Part shown: one piece after another, positions 27,781 through 37,540 of the stretch
Numbering within the stretch: position 1 is the stretch's first letter
How the letters are laid out: every line of letters starts with the position of its first letter
Program-made: the position numbers and the translations under genes
Assembly: GCF_000193495.2 (NCBI RefSeq)
Contig: NZ_AP023410.1
Span: 186,001-250,000 of the forward strand
Direction: 5' to 3'
Source: Acetobacter aceti NBRC 14818
GTDB lineage: Bacteria; Pseudomonadota; Alphaproteobacteria; Acetobacterales; Acetobacteraceae
Length of the DNA stretch: 64,000 bases
Notes under the pieces: model-generated
Database searches by the model: none
What the model saw: only the letters and a program-made list of their open reading frames with translations
Told to the model about the DNA's origin: nothing

Positions 27781-29712
27781 ATGGTTGAGTCTGTTTTCCC
27801 GAAACGTACGTCCATCGGGCGTCGTCGTTTCGTCACCGGTGCTGCGGCTTTGAGTTGCGGAGCCGCGATGTCACCCGCTCTGGCCCGCAAGGCCGCGACT
27901 GAAAGCACGCTTTCGGCTGAGCTACCGGAATCTGCTTCATCATTCCTCCTCAATGTTGAGAAGATTCCCGTTCGTGTCGGGGAGCAGCACGCCAAAGGTG
28001 TGGGAATCAACGGCTCCGTACCGGCTCCCACTCTACGCTGGCGGGAAGGCGATACCGTCGAGATACAGGTCCGAAATCACCTTCATGAAGACACGTCGAT
28101 CCATTGGCACGGTATCCGTCTTCCGGCCGATATGGACGGGGTGCCGGGACTGAGTTTCGCGGGCATTCCGGCGGGGGAAGCGTTTACCTACCGCTTCCCG
28201 GTCAGACAGAGCGGCACCTATTGGTATCACAGCCATTCCGGTGGTCAGGAACAGGCTGGCCTCTATGGCGCGCTGGTGATTGATCCGGCCCGCAGGCCTG
28301 CCTACACGGCGGACCGGGATTACGTGGTGCTGTTGTCCGACTGGACCGACGCTGATCCCATGGACATCGTCTCCAATCTGAAATTTGACGGCGATTATTA
28401 CAACTTCCGCCAGCGTACGGTCGGCACTTTTCTCCACGATATCCGTAAGGACGGCCTGATGGCGAGTGTCCGGGATCGGCTTGCGTGGGGAGGTATGAAC
28501 ATGGCTCCCACGGACATCTCTGACGTGTCCGGAATCATCTATACCTATCTCATGAATGGCCGGTCGCCGGAGAAAGGTTGGACCGGCCTGTTCCGTCCGG
28601 GCGAACGCATCCGCCTGCGTTTTATCAACGCGGCCTCCATGACGCTGTTCGATGTGCGCATTCCGGGGCTGACAATGCAGGTTGTGTCAGCCGACGGTAA
28701 TGATGTGGAGCCGGTGCCTGTCGATGAGTTCCGTATCGCGCCAGCTGAGACATACGATGTGATCGTGCAACCGACGGTCGACCAACCTTACACGATCTTC
28801 GTGCAGTCAGAAGATCGCACTGGCTACGCGCGTGGAACACTCGCCACACAAGAGGATGTTCTGGGGCCGATCCCGCCCATGGACCCGCGACCGCTGCGGA
28901 CAATGACGGATATGGGCATGGGAGACATGAAGGGCATGTCCATGGGTGGTGAGCATAAAAGCGACCCAATGGCTAGGATGGATATGTCGTCTCACGAGAA
29001 GGCTGCCGAGCAAGATACGGCAGCCCATCATCCCGCAGCCATGCACGATATGGATATGAGCGACATGCCGGGGATGGACATGAACGACATGTCTGAGGGG
29101 CACATGGATATGCCCGGAATGTCCATGCACCACGCCATGTCGCACCAGGATAGCCAGAAGCCGCAGAACAAAGTCTCTGTCATGCCTCAGCCTGAGAGCC
29201 ACCTTGTGTCGCTTCAAACGGGTGTGGAAGTGCAAAGTCTTGCCCCGCAGCCCAAAAACCGTCTTGGAGAAGCTGGTGACGGGCTGGATGGCAATGGACG
29301 TCGATGCCTGCGTTATACGGATTTGCGTGCCCTGAAGCGCGGAATAGATCCACGCGAGCCTTCCCGGGAGATCGAGCTGCATCTGACCGGAAACATGGAG
29401 CGCTTCATCTGGGGCTTTAATGGCAAGAAGTTTTCGGAGGCAGAGCCTATCCGGCTGGCGCTTGGCGAGCGTGTCAGGTTTGTCCTGATCAACGACACCA
29501 TGATGGAGCATCCCATTCATCTGCACGGTTTGTGGAGTGAACTGGAGAACGGGCAGGGGACTTTTCAGCCCTATAAGCACACGGTGAACGTCAAGCCGGG
29601 AGAGCGGTTAAGCTACCTCGTGTCGGCGGATACTCCCGGATTGTGGGCGTATCACTGTCATCTGCTCTACCACATGGACACCGGCATGTTCCGGACAGTG
29701 GTGGTGTCATGA
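27781..29712 (+). CDS. copA: Copper-resistance multicopper oxidase CopA/PcoA
   Basis: 643 residues from ATG at 27781. A twin-arginine signal (SIGRRRFVTGAAALS) sends the folded, copper-loaded enzyme to the periplasm. Cupredoxin domains carry the copper motifs HWHGIR, YWYHSHSGGQ, HPIHLHG and WAYHCHLLYHMDTGMF. Between roughly residues 373 and 460 is a long Met/His/Asp-rich insertion (repeats of MGMGDM, MDMSDMPGMDM type) that binds Cu(I). It oxidises Cu(I) in the periplasm, protecting the cell. copB follows with a four-base overlap. An in-frame upstream extension to 27712 has no signal-like logic and was left out. Confidence 0.95.
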   Translation: MVESVFPKRTSIGRRRFVTGAAALSCGAAMSPALARKAATESTLSAELPESASSFLLNVEKIPVRVGEQHAKGVGINGSVPAPTLRWREGDTVEIQVRNHLHEDTSIHWHGIRLPADMDGVPGLSFAGIPAGEAFTYRFPVRQSGTYWYHSHSGGQEQAGLYGALVIDPARRPAYTADRDYVVLLSDWTDADPMDIVSNLKFDGDYYNFRQRTVGTFLHDIRKDGLMASVRDRLAWGGMNMAPTDISDVSGIIYTYLMNGRSPEKGWTGLFRPGERIRLRFINAASMTLFDVRIPGLTMQVVSADGNDVEPVPVDEFRIAPAETYDVIVQPTVDQPYTIFVQSEDRTGYARGTLATQEDVLGPIPPMDPRPLRTMTDMGMGDMKGMSMGGEHKSDPMARMDMSSHEKAAEQDTAAHHPAAMHDMDMSDMPGMDMNDMSEGHMDMPGMSMHHAMSHQDSQKPQNKVSVMPQPESHLVSLQTGVEVQSLAPQPKNRLGEAGDGLDGNGRRCLRYTDLRALKRGIDPREPSREIELHLTGNMERFIWGFNGKKFSEAEPIRLALGERVRFVLINDTMMEHPIHLHGLWSELENGQGTFQPYKHTVNVKPGERLSYLVSADTPGLWAYHCHLLYHMDTGMFRTVVVS

Positions 29713-30464
29713 GGAGGCGTCAGATCTCACCCCTTCTCATGATCGCAGCTTCATGGAGTTTATCTGCGCATGCAGCTCCGATGAACAGAACGATGGCTGT
29801 TCCCTATGTGAAAGGCATCATGCCCGTCATGGATCAGCGGGTGTATGTCCATGCGCTGCTGGATCAGTTCGAAGCACGTTACAGTGGAGCTGGAGGGCAG
29901 TTCCGTTATGACGGGCAGGCGTGGTTCGGTTCCGATTACAACAAGCTCTGGCTGAAATCGGAGGGGACTGTTGGAACGGATGGTCGTTTTGGCGACGGAG
30001 ATCATGAGATCCTCTATGATCGCTCAATCTCACGTTATTTCGATGTTCAGTCGGGTGTGCGGCTGGACATTGATCATGGCCCCACACGCGCGTGGGGTGC
30101 CATAGGCCTGCAGGGCCTGGTGCTTTATTTCTTCGATGCCGAGGCGACATTCTATTTCAGCGACAGGGGGGTCGCCGGACGCCTGACTGGTTCCTACGAT
30201 ATCTTCATTACCAACCGATTGATTCTTCAGCCTCAGGCAGAACTTAATTTTTATTCAAATTCTGACCCAGCTCGCGGAGTGGGACGGGGACTGTCGGATA
30301 TCGATACGGGACTGAGGCTGCGGTACGAATGGCATAGAAAAATTGCACCTTATATTGGAATCACCTATTCAAACATGTTTGATAAAAGCATGTTTTTTCG
30401 AGAAAATAACGGGAAAAACAATTCTGGCGTCAATTTTACATTTGGCATTCGCAGCTGGTTTTAA
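29709..30464 (+). CDS. copB: Copper-resistance outer membrane protein CopB
   Basis: 251 residues with a signal peptide (MRRRQISPLLMIAASWSLSAHA). The mature sequence has the family features YVHALLDQFEAR, YDGQAWFGSDYNKLWLKSEG, and alternating beta-barrel strands to a C-terminal aromatic residue (IRSWF), indicating an outer-membrane barrel. Shorter than many CopB proteins, which carry an additional Met-rich N-terminal part; here that part is absent, while CopA carries a long one. ATG overlaps the copA stop (ATGA). A hairpin follows. Confidence 0.93.
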   Translation: MRRRQISPLLMIAASWSLSAHAAPMNRTMAVPYVKGIMPVMDQRVYVHALLDQFEARYSGAGGQFRYDGQAWFGSDYNKLWLKSEGTVGTDGRFGDGDHEILYDRSISRYFDVQSGVRLDIDHGPTRAWGAIGLQGLVLYFFDAEATFYFSDRGVAGRLTGSYDIFITNRLILQPQAELNFYSNSDPARGVGRGLSDIDTGLRLRYEWHRKIAPYIGITYSNMFDKSMFFRENNGKNNSGVNFTFGIRSWF

Positions 30465-30473
30465 TGTTTTGCT

Positions 30474-30509
30474 ATCGGAAGAGATTGTTTGAAAAAATTC
30501 TCTTCCGAT
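30474..30509. terminator. Hairpin after copB (terminator-like)
   Basis: ATCGGAAGAGA (30474-30484) and TCTCTTCCGAT (30499-30509) form a perfect 11-bp stem with a 14-base loop ten bases after copB. No T run follows, so it may slow or protect transcripts rather than terminate fully. Confidence 0.5.
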
Positions 30510-30657
30510 TAGGTGGAAAACAGGCGTTTATCCCTGCGTCATTAACTATTGATTAAATGTTTTGCGGCAAATCTCTAGCAAGCCCGCGAGTGCGAAAGAC
30601 CATGACCGCTCCATAGGGCGCAACAGGTAACTCACTGTGACGACAGGATCAGGACGC

Positions 30658-30885
30658 ATGGACTACTTCATTGTTCAGAAAATTGCCGAAAGCAAAGCCG
30701 CTGAACGCATTCGCGCTCTTCTTAGTGACCGCGAGGGTGTGACGGCTATCGAATATGCTCTCATTGCCGGGCTGATTGCTGTTGCATCGTTTGGTGCGAT
30801 GAAGCTGCTTGGGTCTTCGCTGCAGACTCTTTTTAGCACGATTTCTACGACGCTCGGTAGCGCACCGACATCATCGGGTACCTAA
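30658..30885 (+). CDS. flp: Flp-type pilin
   Basis: 75 residues from ATG at 30658 (GTG at 30637 is an alternative). The prepilin has a charged leader, cleavage expected between Gly27 and Val28, and a mature start VTAIEYALIAGLIAV with Glu at mature position 5 followed by Tyr, the hallmark of Flp/Fap pilins. The C-terminus is rich in Ser and Thr. It is the major subunit of the Tad (tight adherence) pilus built by the following genes. Its codon and base use is nearer to the core genome than the A+T-rich genes that follow. Confidence 0.92.
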   Translation: MDYFIVQKIAESKAAERIRALLSDREGVTAIEYALIAGLIAVASFGAMKLLGSSLQTLFSTISTTLGSAPTSSGT

Positions 30886-30910
30886 AACTTCCTGAAGGCA
30901 GACTTCAAAG

Positions 30911-31396
30911 ATGCTGCAATGTATTGCGTTGAATGCAGCATCTTTCCTGCTTGTCTTTTCAGCTGGTACAGACATACGTTCACGTAAAATATATAATTCA
31001 GTTTCTCTCTGTATTTTTTTTCTGGCTATTTTAGTGTCTTGTGAGCGTGGCGACTTAATAAAAGAGATAATAACAGTTATATTTATTTTTCCTTTTTTCT
31101 ATATGTTGTGGATTTTACGTATATTCGGTGGAGGAGATGTCAAGCTTCTTTTGGCAGTAGTTCCTCTTGTTCCTCTTTGCCATTTAATTTCTCTGTTTTT
31201 GTCAATTTCAATTGCTGGAGTGTTTGTGGCGTTATGCTGCATCGCTGTGTCGTTGTTTGGCAGGTGGAGCGGTGAAGCCAAGGCATCTTTGCGTGGAGTT
31301 TCTGCCTTACGCATGAGGTCACCCATTTCAGTTCCATATGGCGTGGCTATCGCAATGGGTGTTCTTGTTGAAACATTCAAAGATCAAGGCATGTAA
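30911..31396 (+). CDS. cpaA: Prepilin peptidase CpaA/TadV
   Basis: 161 residues, mostly membrane. A24-type aspartic peptidase without the methylation domain: Asp21 in TDIRSRKIYN and Asp76 in FGGGDVKLL are the catalytic pair. It cleaves the Flp leader (and pseudopilins if present). Located 25 bases after flp; its TAA overlaps the ATG of cpaB by one base. Base composition turns markedly A+T-rich from here. Confidence 0.9.
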   Translation: MLQCIALNAASFLLVFSAGTDIRSRKIYNSVSLCIFFLAILVSCERGDLIKEIITVIFIFPFFYMLWILRIFGGGDVKLLLAVVPLVPLCHLISLFLSISIAGVFVALCCIAVSLFGRWSGEAKASLRGVSALRMRSPISVPYGVAIAMGVLVETFKDQGM

Positions 31397-32262
31397 TGAA
31401 ACTTTACCGTTATATACTTTATTTTTGTGTTGTTGTTCTGACGATTGTTTGTTTCATCCTGATTTTCAGGCTGGCGACAAAACAGCAACCAGCTCCCAAA
31501 GTTGTACAGGTTGCGAAGCCCGAACCTATGGTTGCAGTACTGGTAGCCAACCGGCAACTTTACGCTGGTGAGGTTCTTCACTCTTCCGATATCACTGGTG
31601 CAAGTATTCCTAAGGCTTTTGTTCTTCCAGGAACAGTTATGGATTCACCGGCTGCCCGACAGAATGTAGTTGACGGTCTGTTGCGTGTATCAATTCCCAA
31701 AAATGCTCCTGTTCGAGGAGAGGATGTTGTGCATGCCGGAGATGGAGGGTTTTTGGCGGCACTCCTGAGCCCAGGCAAAAGAGGCGTTGCAATGCCGGTT
31801 GATCCCGCCAACGCTGTTGGTGGTTTGATATGGCCTGGAGATTATGTGGACGTTCTACTCATGCCAACACAAGAGCACAGTGAAGGTAATGCAGATTCGC
31901 AAATGTCATCTGTTAAGACGCTTTTGCAGAATGTTCATGTTGTGGCTGTAGACCAGCATCTTGTTCGAGGGCAGGGGCCTACGGCGGGAACCACTCAGAG
32001 TGCCCGGACTGTTGTATTGGAATTGAATGCAGAAGATGCACAGAAATTAGCCCTGGCGGAGAAAGTTGGCCGTCTTACCTTGACATTAAGATCTATGACG
32101 AAAGCATCGGAAGACGCTCTTTCTGCGGGATCTACTTGGAATGATGATATTTTTGAGTCCAAAGTTAAAGAGAAAAAAGTGAAAGAACGTGATGCAGCAG
32201 AAATTGAAAGTTCTCTTCATGTTTTTAATGGTTTGACGGAAGTTAAAGACAATGTGCACTAA
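31396..32262 (+). CDS. cpaB: Flp pilus assembly protein CpaB/RcpC
   Basis: 288 residues. One N-terminal membrane anchor (LYFCVVVLTIVCFILIFRLA), then the SAF/CpaB domain: MVAVLVANRQLYAGEVLHSSDI and GKRGVAMPVDPANAVGGLIWPGDYVDVLLMP. In the family it is a periplasmic, possibly peptidoglycan-binding, partner of the secretin. TAATG overlap with cpaA and 11-base overlap zone with the secretin gene frame. A charged C-terminal tail (ESKVKEKKVKERDAAEIE) is longer than I would expect. Confidence 0.9.
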   Translation: MKLYRYILYFCVVVLTIVCFILIFRLATKQQPAPKVVQVAKPEPMVAVLVANRQLYAGEVLHSSDITGASIPKAFVLPGTVMDSPAARQNVVDGLLRVSIPKNAPVRGEDVVHAGDGGFLAALLSPGKRGVAMPVDPANAVGGLIWPGDYVDVLLMPTQEHSEGNADSQMSSVKTLLQNVHVVAVDQHLVRGQGPTAGTTQSARTVVLELNAEDAQKLALAEKVGRLTLTLRSMTKASEDALSAGSTWNDDIFESKVKEKKVKERDAAEIESSLHVFNGLTEVKDNVH

Positions 32263-32266
32263 TTAT

Positions 32267-33664
32267 ATGAAATTTCTTTTTAGAATATCATTGTTTAGTT
32301 TTTTTGCTTTTGTTCTTGTGGAAAAAACAAGTTTTGTAGCTCAGGCGCGGGTATCATCGAGTGTTAATCTTGAGGTCGGTAGTGGAAGGCTGATTGAGCT
32401 GGATTCAAATGTTACCAGTGCATTCGCGGCAGATCCTAAAGTTGCTGAAGTAAGGCCTGCGAGTTCAAAAACACTTTTTGTATTTGGAACCGGTGTGGGG
32501 CGAACCACAATCTCTGCTGTTAATAACGAGGGACGACCTGTTGGGCAGTATAATATAGTTGTTAATCCGTCACAATATGCTGCACATCAGACGAAAGAAA
32601 GCGTCTCTCAATTTTCAGGAGTAAATTATGGGGCGCATGGTGGTCAGAATGGACTTGATTTTACTGGAGATGCTCCAAATCCTGAAAATGCTGAACGTGC
32701 TTGGGAAATGGCAAAGGATCAGGCCGGGAAATCTGAAGTTTATGACCATGTGCGCTTAAAGGACTCTACGCAGGTCAATCTACAGGTTCAGATTGTTGAA
32801 ATGTCCAGGCAACTCGTAAGGGAAATTGGGGTTGAATGGCAGAATATGAATGCTTTGGGCACAAGTGCAGTTATTGGTCTGGCAACCAAAAATCCATTGG
32901 CTGCCTTAGCTTCAAGTCAAAGTAGTTTTGCCTTTTTGTCGCGATTTAAGATTGGAGGGCAGCAAACAACTTTAGAAACAATAATTGATGCTCTTGCTCA
33001 GGATCAATTAGTGCATATGCTGGCAGAGCCTAATCTGACAACATCTAGTGGTGAACCAGCAAGTTTTCTTGTCGGTGGTGAATATCCAATACCCATTTCA
33101 TCTTATAATAACACAATATCTGTTCAATTTAAGCAGTATGGCGTGTCTTTGTCGTTTGTGCCGACAGTTCTGTCAGCTGGACGGATAAGCCTTCATGTAA
33201 GGCCAGAAGTCAGTCAGCTTTCAAGTAATGGTGCTGTCTCATTTGGTGAAGGAAATTCAACCATAAGTATTCCTGCAATAACTGTAAGTAGAGCTGATAC
33301 AACTGTAGAATTAGGGAGTGGGCAGAGTTTTGCTATTGCTGGTTTGTTCCAGGATAGCACAACAACGCAAGGACTTGGTTTGCCCGGTCTTGGAGATATC
33401 CCAATATTGGGTGCATTATTTAAATCGAATAGTTTTCAGCATAATCAAAGCGAGTTAGTTATTATTGTTACTCCTTATATAGTAAAACCGGTTTCTAATC
33501 CGGATTTATTGTCAAAGCCAAATGATCATTGGTCAGCTCCGGATGATTATCAGAGAGTGTTTCAAATGAGTCAGACTGGAGGAGAAAGAAAAGGTATTAG
33601 AAAAAATGGAAATTATAAAAAGGAAGAGACGATTCCCTCTGATGTAGGTTTTGTGGTGGAATAA
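32267..33664 (+). CDS. cpaC: Tad pilus secretin CpaC/RcpA
   Basis: About 465 residues from ATG at 32267 (ATG at 32252 also possible). Signal peptide (MKFLFRISLFSFFAFVLVEK), an N-terminal pilus/BON-type domain with IELDSNVTSAFAADPKVAEVRP, and a C-terminal secretin domain with VHMLAEPNLTTSSGEPASFLVGGEYPIP and LPGLGDIPILGALFKS. It forms the outer-membrane pore for the Flp fibre. Part of a dense run of overlapping tad genes. Confidence 0.94.
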   Translation: MKFLFRISLFSFFAFVLVEKTSFVAQARVSSSVNLEVGSGRLIELDSNVTSAFAADPKVAEVRPASSKTLFVFGTGVGRTTISAVNNEGRPVGQYNIVVNPSQYAAHQTKESVSQFSGVNYGAHGGQNGLDFTGDAPNPENAERAWEMAKDQAGKSEVYDHVRLKDSTQVNLQVQIVEMSRQLVREIGVEWQNMNALGTSAVIGLATKNPLAALASSQSSFAFLSRFKIGGQQTTLETIIDALAQDQLVHMLAEPNLTTSSGEPASFLVGGEYPIPISSYNNTISVQFKQYGVSLSFVPTVLSAGRISLHVRPEVSQLSSNGAVSFGEGNSTISIPAITVSRADTTVELGSGQSFAIAGLFQDSTTTQGLGLPGLGDIPILGALFKSNSFQHNQSELVIIVTPYIVKPVSNPDLLSKPNDHWSAPDDYQRVFQMSQTGGERKGIRKNGNYKKEETIPSDVGFVVE

Positions 33665-33665
33665 A

Positions 33666-33959
33666 ATGAAAAATAATCTTAAAGTTTCTATTTTTTATTT
33701 TTATATTGTTGTTACTTTAAGTGGTTGTGCTCAAATAGATCCTCTATATCAAGCATCTGCATGGAATGCACAAAACTCAAATAGAAAAAATTTATTGTTA
33801 CAGGTTGAAAATGCAAATGATCTTTCTATCGGAAGATCTGTTTTAGATTATGATGGCTCTTTAGCTGTAGATGCAATAAAGAGACTGCGCGATGGAAAAA
33901 TAAAAAATCTTGAAAAAATCAAGCTAAACGATGTTGCTAATAATCAGTCAGGTGGATAA
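33666..33959 (+). CDS. Short CpaD-like lipoprotein
   Basis: 97 residues from ATG at 33666. A lipoprotein signal (FYFYIVVTLSGC, lipobox LSGC) followed by a segment reading WNAQNSNRKNLLLQVENANDLSIGR, which resembles the CATQKNLAAMVANPxDL motif of CpaD, though the first cysteine is missing. CpaD proteins are usually about twice this length, so only a core is kept here. The position between secretin and CpaE fits CpaD. It would be the secretin pilotin-like lipoprotein. Its stop overlaps cpaE by one base. Confidence 0.65.
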   Translation: MKNNLKVSIFYFYIVVTLSGCAQIDPLYQASAWNAQNSNRKNLLLQVENANDLSIGRSVLDYDGSLAVDAIKRLRDGKIKNLEKIKLNDVANNQSGG

Positions 33960-35215
33960 TGAGCCAGTTTAAATCGATTGATCATGGGCACCCATTTGAA
34001 TCAACTTCAAAGAAAAACTCATCAGAATTTACTATTCAAGGTTTTGTTTCTGATGTTGCTAGTGAAAATGTTCTAAGAGAAGTGTTGGATGAATTTCATC
34101 CAGGAAAATTTTCTTTATCATGTTTGTCTTGTTCTCTTGCTGCAGTAAAGCTGAGTAGAGGTCTCTCTCCTGACATATTAATTATTGATGTTTCAGGCGA
34201 AGAGCAGCCAATTACTGCTCTTGTTGAACTTTCTAACGTGCTTGAACCTGATGTTAAAGTTCTTGTTGTTGGTGATAGACAAGACGCAAATTTTTATAGA
34301 CAATTAACAAGAGGTCTCGGTGTTGCCGAGTATTTATATAAGCCTCTCAATAGATCAATGGTTTCAAGATTTTTTGGTCCTTTTCTTAATGAGGATGAAT
34401 ATACGCCAGAAGCCACTCGTGGAGGTAGGGTATTAGGTTTTGTGGGAGCCAGGGGAGGGGTTGGAACAACAACAATTGCTGCAAATTTTGCGTGGTACTT
34501 AGGTGAGATTGCTAGGCGTCATAGCCTTGTTATAGATGGTGACTTATATACTGGTGCATTGTCGATACTCATGGGTACTAAGGCTGATAGCGGACTTCGA
34601 ACCGCGTTTGAAACACCTCAGCGTGTAGATGAATTATTCATTGAAAGAAGTGCCCAAAAAATAGGAGAACGGTGTGATATTTTAAGTAGTCAGGCTGATA
34701 TGTCGGAAATTATTTCAATATCACGAGATGGGCCAAGGCACCTTATTGATGTGGTAAAGAAAAAATATAATTATATATCTATAGACATTCCAAGAGGTTT
34801 CGGAGAAATTTCTAGAAGTATGATAGATTTATGTGAACAAAAAATAATAGTAATAGATCCATCTCTTACTTCATTAAGGAATGTTTTACGATATATAGCG
34901 TATCAAAAAAATAGTCGTTATGGCACAAGACCCTTAGTTGTTTTGAATAAGCTAGGCAAACCAGGAACTCTTTCTCTTAAAGAGGTAACTGATGGTCTTG
35001 GAAGAACGCCTGATGTAGTTATACCATTTTTGCCTAGGGTTATTAATGAATGTGAAATATCAGGATATCCTGCTGCTCGATCAAAAAATTCATTTAGCTC
35101 AGCTATATCTATTCTTGTCCAGGAAGCAGCTTCAGTAGCCATGGAAAAAAAACAGAGTAAAGTTGGAAAAATAAGAAACAAAATAGAAAGTCTGTTTGCT
35201 AGGTGGCCGTCATGA
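33959..35215 (+). CDS. cpaE: Tad pilus localisation ATPase CpaE/TadZ
   Basis: 418 residues. An N-terminal atypical receiver-like domain (about 20-145) precedes a MinD/ParA-type ATPase domain with Walker A-like GARGGVGTTTIAANF; the lysine of the usual GGVGKTT is replaced by Thr, as in other TadZ proteins. It places the pilus machine at the cell pole. TAATG start overlap with the CpaD-like gene and ATGA overlap with cpaF. Possible partner of PopZ is speculation. Confidence 0.92.
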   Translation: MSQFKSIDHGHPFESTSKKNSSEFTIQGFVSDVASENVLREVLDEFHPGKFSLSCLSCSLAAVKLSRGLSPDILIIDVSGEEQPITALVELSNVLEPDVKVLVVGDRQDANFYRQLTRGLGVAEYLYKPLNRSMVSRFFGPFLNEDEYTPEATRGGRVLGFVGARGGVGTTTIAANFAWYLGEIARRHSLVIDGDLYTGALSILMGTKADSGLRTAFETPQRVDELFIERSAQKIGERCDILSSQADMSEIISISRDGPRHLIDVVKKKYNYISIDIPRGFGEISRSMIDLCEQKIIVIDPSLTSLRNVLRYIAYQKNSRYGTRPLVVLNKLGKPGTLSLKEVTDGLGRTPDVVIPFLPRVINECEISGYPAARSKNSFSSAISILVQEAASVAMEKKQSKVGKIRNKIESLFARWPS

Positions 35216-36558
35216 GTTTAAGTCCACGATTCGGAAAAGTATTGCCTCAAAATACTTCTTATCTTGGAAAAGATGAGGATGTATTTGGTGTTCAGCATAG
35301 AGAAACTATTGTTCAGTGGGCTGAACTGCATGGATTGTGTCTTGAAAGATTAGATCCAGTTGCTGTTTCTAAGCTACCACCTGAGCGGCTTATTCCTGAA
35401 ATTGAGCGTGTAGTTGATGAAACGGCTACTGAAAAAAGAATTCAGCTTAATGCTCGTGAACAAAAAATTTTAGCAAATGAACTTGTAAATGATATAAATG
35501 GTCTGGGACCTATTCAACCACTTTTGGATGATGATAGTATTACTGACATTATGGTGAATGGTCCATTTAAGATATTCGTTGAAAAGTCAGGAAAACTTGT
35601 CGAGAGTGGAACAAAATTCCGAGATAGACGACATTTAATGGCTGTAAGTCAAAGAATTGCCTCTGCTGTTGGAAGGAGAATTGATGAGTCAAGTCCAACT
35701 GTAGACGCTCGTTTAGAAGATGGGTCTCGCGTCAATATAGTTTTCCCGCCCTTGGCTCTGGATGGTCCTTATTTATCGATACGTAAATTCTCAAGGAAAA
35801 AAATAGACTTTAAACAATTAGTTGAAAATGGCAGTTGCTCTATCCAATTGGCTAAAATATTGGAAATCGCTTCTCGCATACGATTAAATGTAATTGTTTC
35901 TGGTGGGACTGGATCTGGTAAAACAACACTAATGAATGCGATGTCACGTTTGATAGATTCAAGTGAACGAATAATTACAGTTGAAGACGCGGCTGAATTG
36001 CAGTTTCAGCAGCCTCATGTTGTCCGACTGGAGACGCGTCCTCCTTCTATTGAGGGGACTGGTGAAATTACCCAAAGAGATTTAGTGCGAAATGCATTGC
36101 GTATGAGGCCAGATAGAATTATTATTGGTGAAGTTCGTGGACCTGAAGCGTTTGATATGTTGCAAGCTATGAATACGGGACATGATGGAAGTATGTCTAC
36201 AATTCACGCCAATACAACAAGAGATGCTATAACTAGAATAGAAAACATGGTTCAAATGGGTAACTTTGGATTGCCTACATCTTCAATAAAAGCCCAAATT
36301 GTTGGAGCCGTTGATCTTATAGTGCAGATAGAACGGCAACGTGATGGTGTAAGGCGAATTGTGCAGGTTACTGATGTTTCTGGTATAGAAGGTGAAATAG
36401 TTACATTGAATGATATAATATCTTTTCACATTGATGGTGAAAATTTTAATGGTAAAATAAATGGACACTATTCTGTTTCCAGGTCCAGGCCAAGTTTCTA
36501 TAAAACGTTAATATATTATCAGCTAGATCATGTTTGGTCAAGCATATTTGAGGAGTAA
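35212..36558 (+). CDS. cpaF: Tad pilus assembly ATPase CpaF/TadA
   Basis: 448 residues from ATG at 35212, which overlaps the cpaE stop. A type II/IV secretion ATPase: Walker [10 protein letters not shown] near residue 232, Asp box [10 protein letters not shown], Walker [12 protein letters not shown] and His box [16 protein letters not shown] are all present. The N-terminal all-helix part (about 1-130) is complete. It powers pilus extension and perhaps retraction. The C-terminal ~45 residues are unusually long and aromatic, with low G+C. Confidence 0.95.
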   Translation: MSLSPRFGKVLPQNTSYLGKDEDVFGVQHRETIVQWAELHGLCLERLDPVAVSKLPPERLIPEIERVVDETATEKRIQLNAREQKILANELVNDINGLGPIQPLLDDDSITDIMVNGPFKIFVEKSGKLVESGTKFRDRRHLMAVSQRIASAVGRRIDESSPTVDARLEDGSRVNIVFPPLALDGPYLSIRKFSRKKIDFKQLVENGSCSIQLAKILEIASRIRLNVIVSGGTGSGKTTLMNAMSRLIDSSERIITVEDAAELQFQQPHVVRLETRPPSIEGTGEITQRDLVRNALRMRPDRIIIGEVRGPEAFDMLQAMNTGHDGSMSTIHANTTRDAITRIENMVQMGNFGLPTSSIKAQIVGAVDLIVQIERQRDGVRRIVQVTDVSGIEGEIVTLNDIISFHIDGENFNGKINGHYSVSRSRPSFYKTLIYYQLDHVWSSIFEE

Positions 36559-36562
36559 TTTT

Positions 36563-37534
36563 GTGTATATTTTTAATGAAGTTATTTTTTATATAACTAT
36601 TGTTGTTGTTTGTAATTTATTGTGTGTTATTGCTTTTTTTAAGCAGAAAGAAATGGATTCTTATATAGAGACAAGGTTTGATGGTGTTGTTGAAAGTGGT
36701 AAATATTCAGAATTCTATGATGATATTCCTACTAAAATTATAACTAATAAAGTTATTAAGAAAACATATTTTGACCATATTCTTAAAATATTGTTTTCAT
36801 TTGATAGAAATTCAGAAATATGTTCAGGTGATGAATTTAAGAGATTTTCTTTGTTTTCTTTTATTTTCTTTTTTTTGATTTTTATTTTTTGTATATCCTA
36901 TATCCCGTTTAATTTTACTGTTGTTTTTATTTTTTCTGCTTTATGGATTGTATTTATTAGATTTCATTTTGTACGTAAAGTAAATAAGTTTAGAAAAAAT
37001 CTTGTTGAACAACTACCAGATACTGTTTTTATGATGGCAAGAAGTCTAAAAATAGGTGTTTCATTGTCTCGTACTTTGGAGCTTATTGCAAGACAATCAC
37101 CTGAGCCGACAAAGGCTTTATTTGAAGATGTTGTAAAAAAAATATCTGTTGGAAAAGAGTTAGGTGAAGTTTTGGACGAGCTAGCAATTAAATCTGGTAT
37201 GAATGAGTATAGATTTTTTTCAATTATTACAAAATTGCAGAATAAAACAGGAGGGGGGCTTGCTGATATTTTAAATGAATTTGGAAAAAATATTAGAAAA
37301 AGAATTTCAGCTAGAAAAAAAGCTATAGCTTTAGCATCGGAAGCTCGTATGAGTTGTTATGTTTTATCGGCTCTTCCAATATTTATGGCTGTTGTATTAA
37401 GCATAATGAATCCACAATATGTTTCTGTATTGTATAGAACAGATTCAGGATTAAAATTGCTATATGTTGCTATGGTTTTATTTTTCTCTGGGATAAGTTC
37501 TATGTTTCTTGTGACAAAGCTTACGCTGAGGTGA
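36563..37534 (+). CDS. tadB: Tad inner-membrane platform protein TadB
   Basis: About 323 residues. Start GTG at 36563 chosen because GAGGAG lies eight bases before; ATG at 36530 inside cpaF is possible. Type II secretion F domain: three to four membrane helices (residues about 9-28, 100-140 and near the C-terminus) and the cytoplasmic helical part VEQLPDTVFMMARSLKIGVSLSRTLELIARQSPEP with EFGKNIRKR. It forms the inner-membrane base with TadC. Extremely A+T-rich. Confidence 0.88.
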   Translation: MYIFNEVIFYITIVVVCNLLCVIAFFKQKEMDSYIETRFDGVVESGKYSEFYDDIPTKIITNKVIKKTYFDHILKILFSFDRNSEICSGDEFKRFSLFSFIFFFLIFIFCISYIPFNFTVVFIFSALWIVFIRFHFVRKVNKFRKNLVEQLPDTVFMMARSLKIGVSLSRTLELIARQSPEPTKALFEDVVKKISVGKELGEVLDELAIKSGMNEYRFFSIITKLQNKTGGGLADILNEFGKNIRKRISARKKAIALASEARMSCYVLSALPIFMAVVLSIMNPQYVSVLYRTDSGLKLLYVAMVLFFSGISSMFLVTKLTLR

Positions 37535-37540
37535 GTGGTG

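Noticed and set aside
28900-29180. Repetitive ATGGACATG-type DNA as a possible repeat array or CRISPR
   Set aside because: This is the coding sequence of the Met/Asp/His-rich region of CopA; repeats are irregular and in frame.
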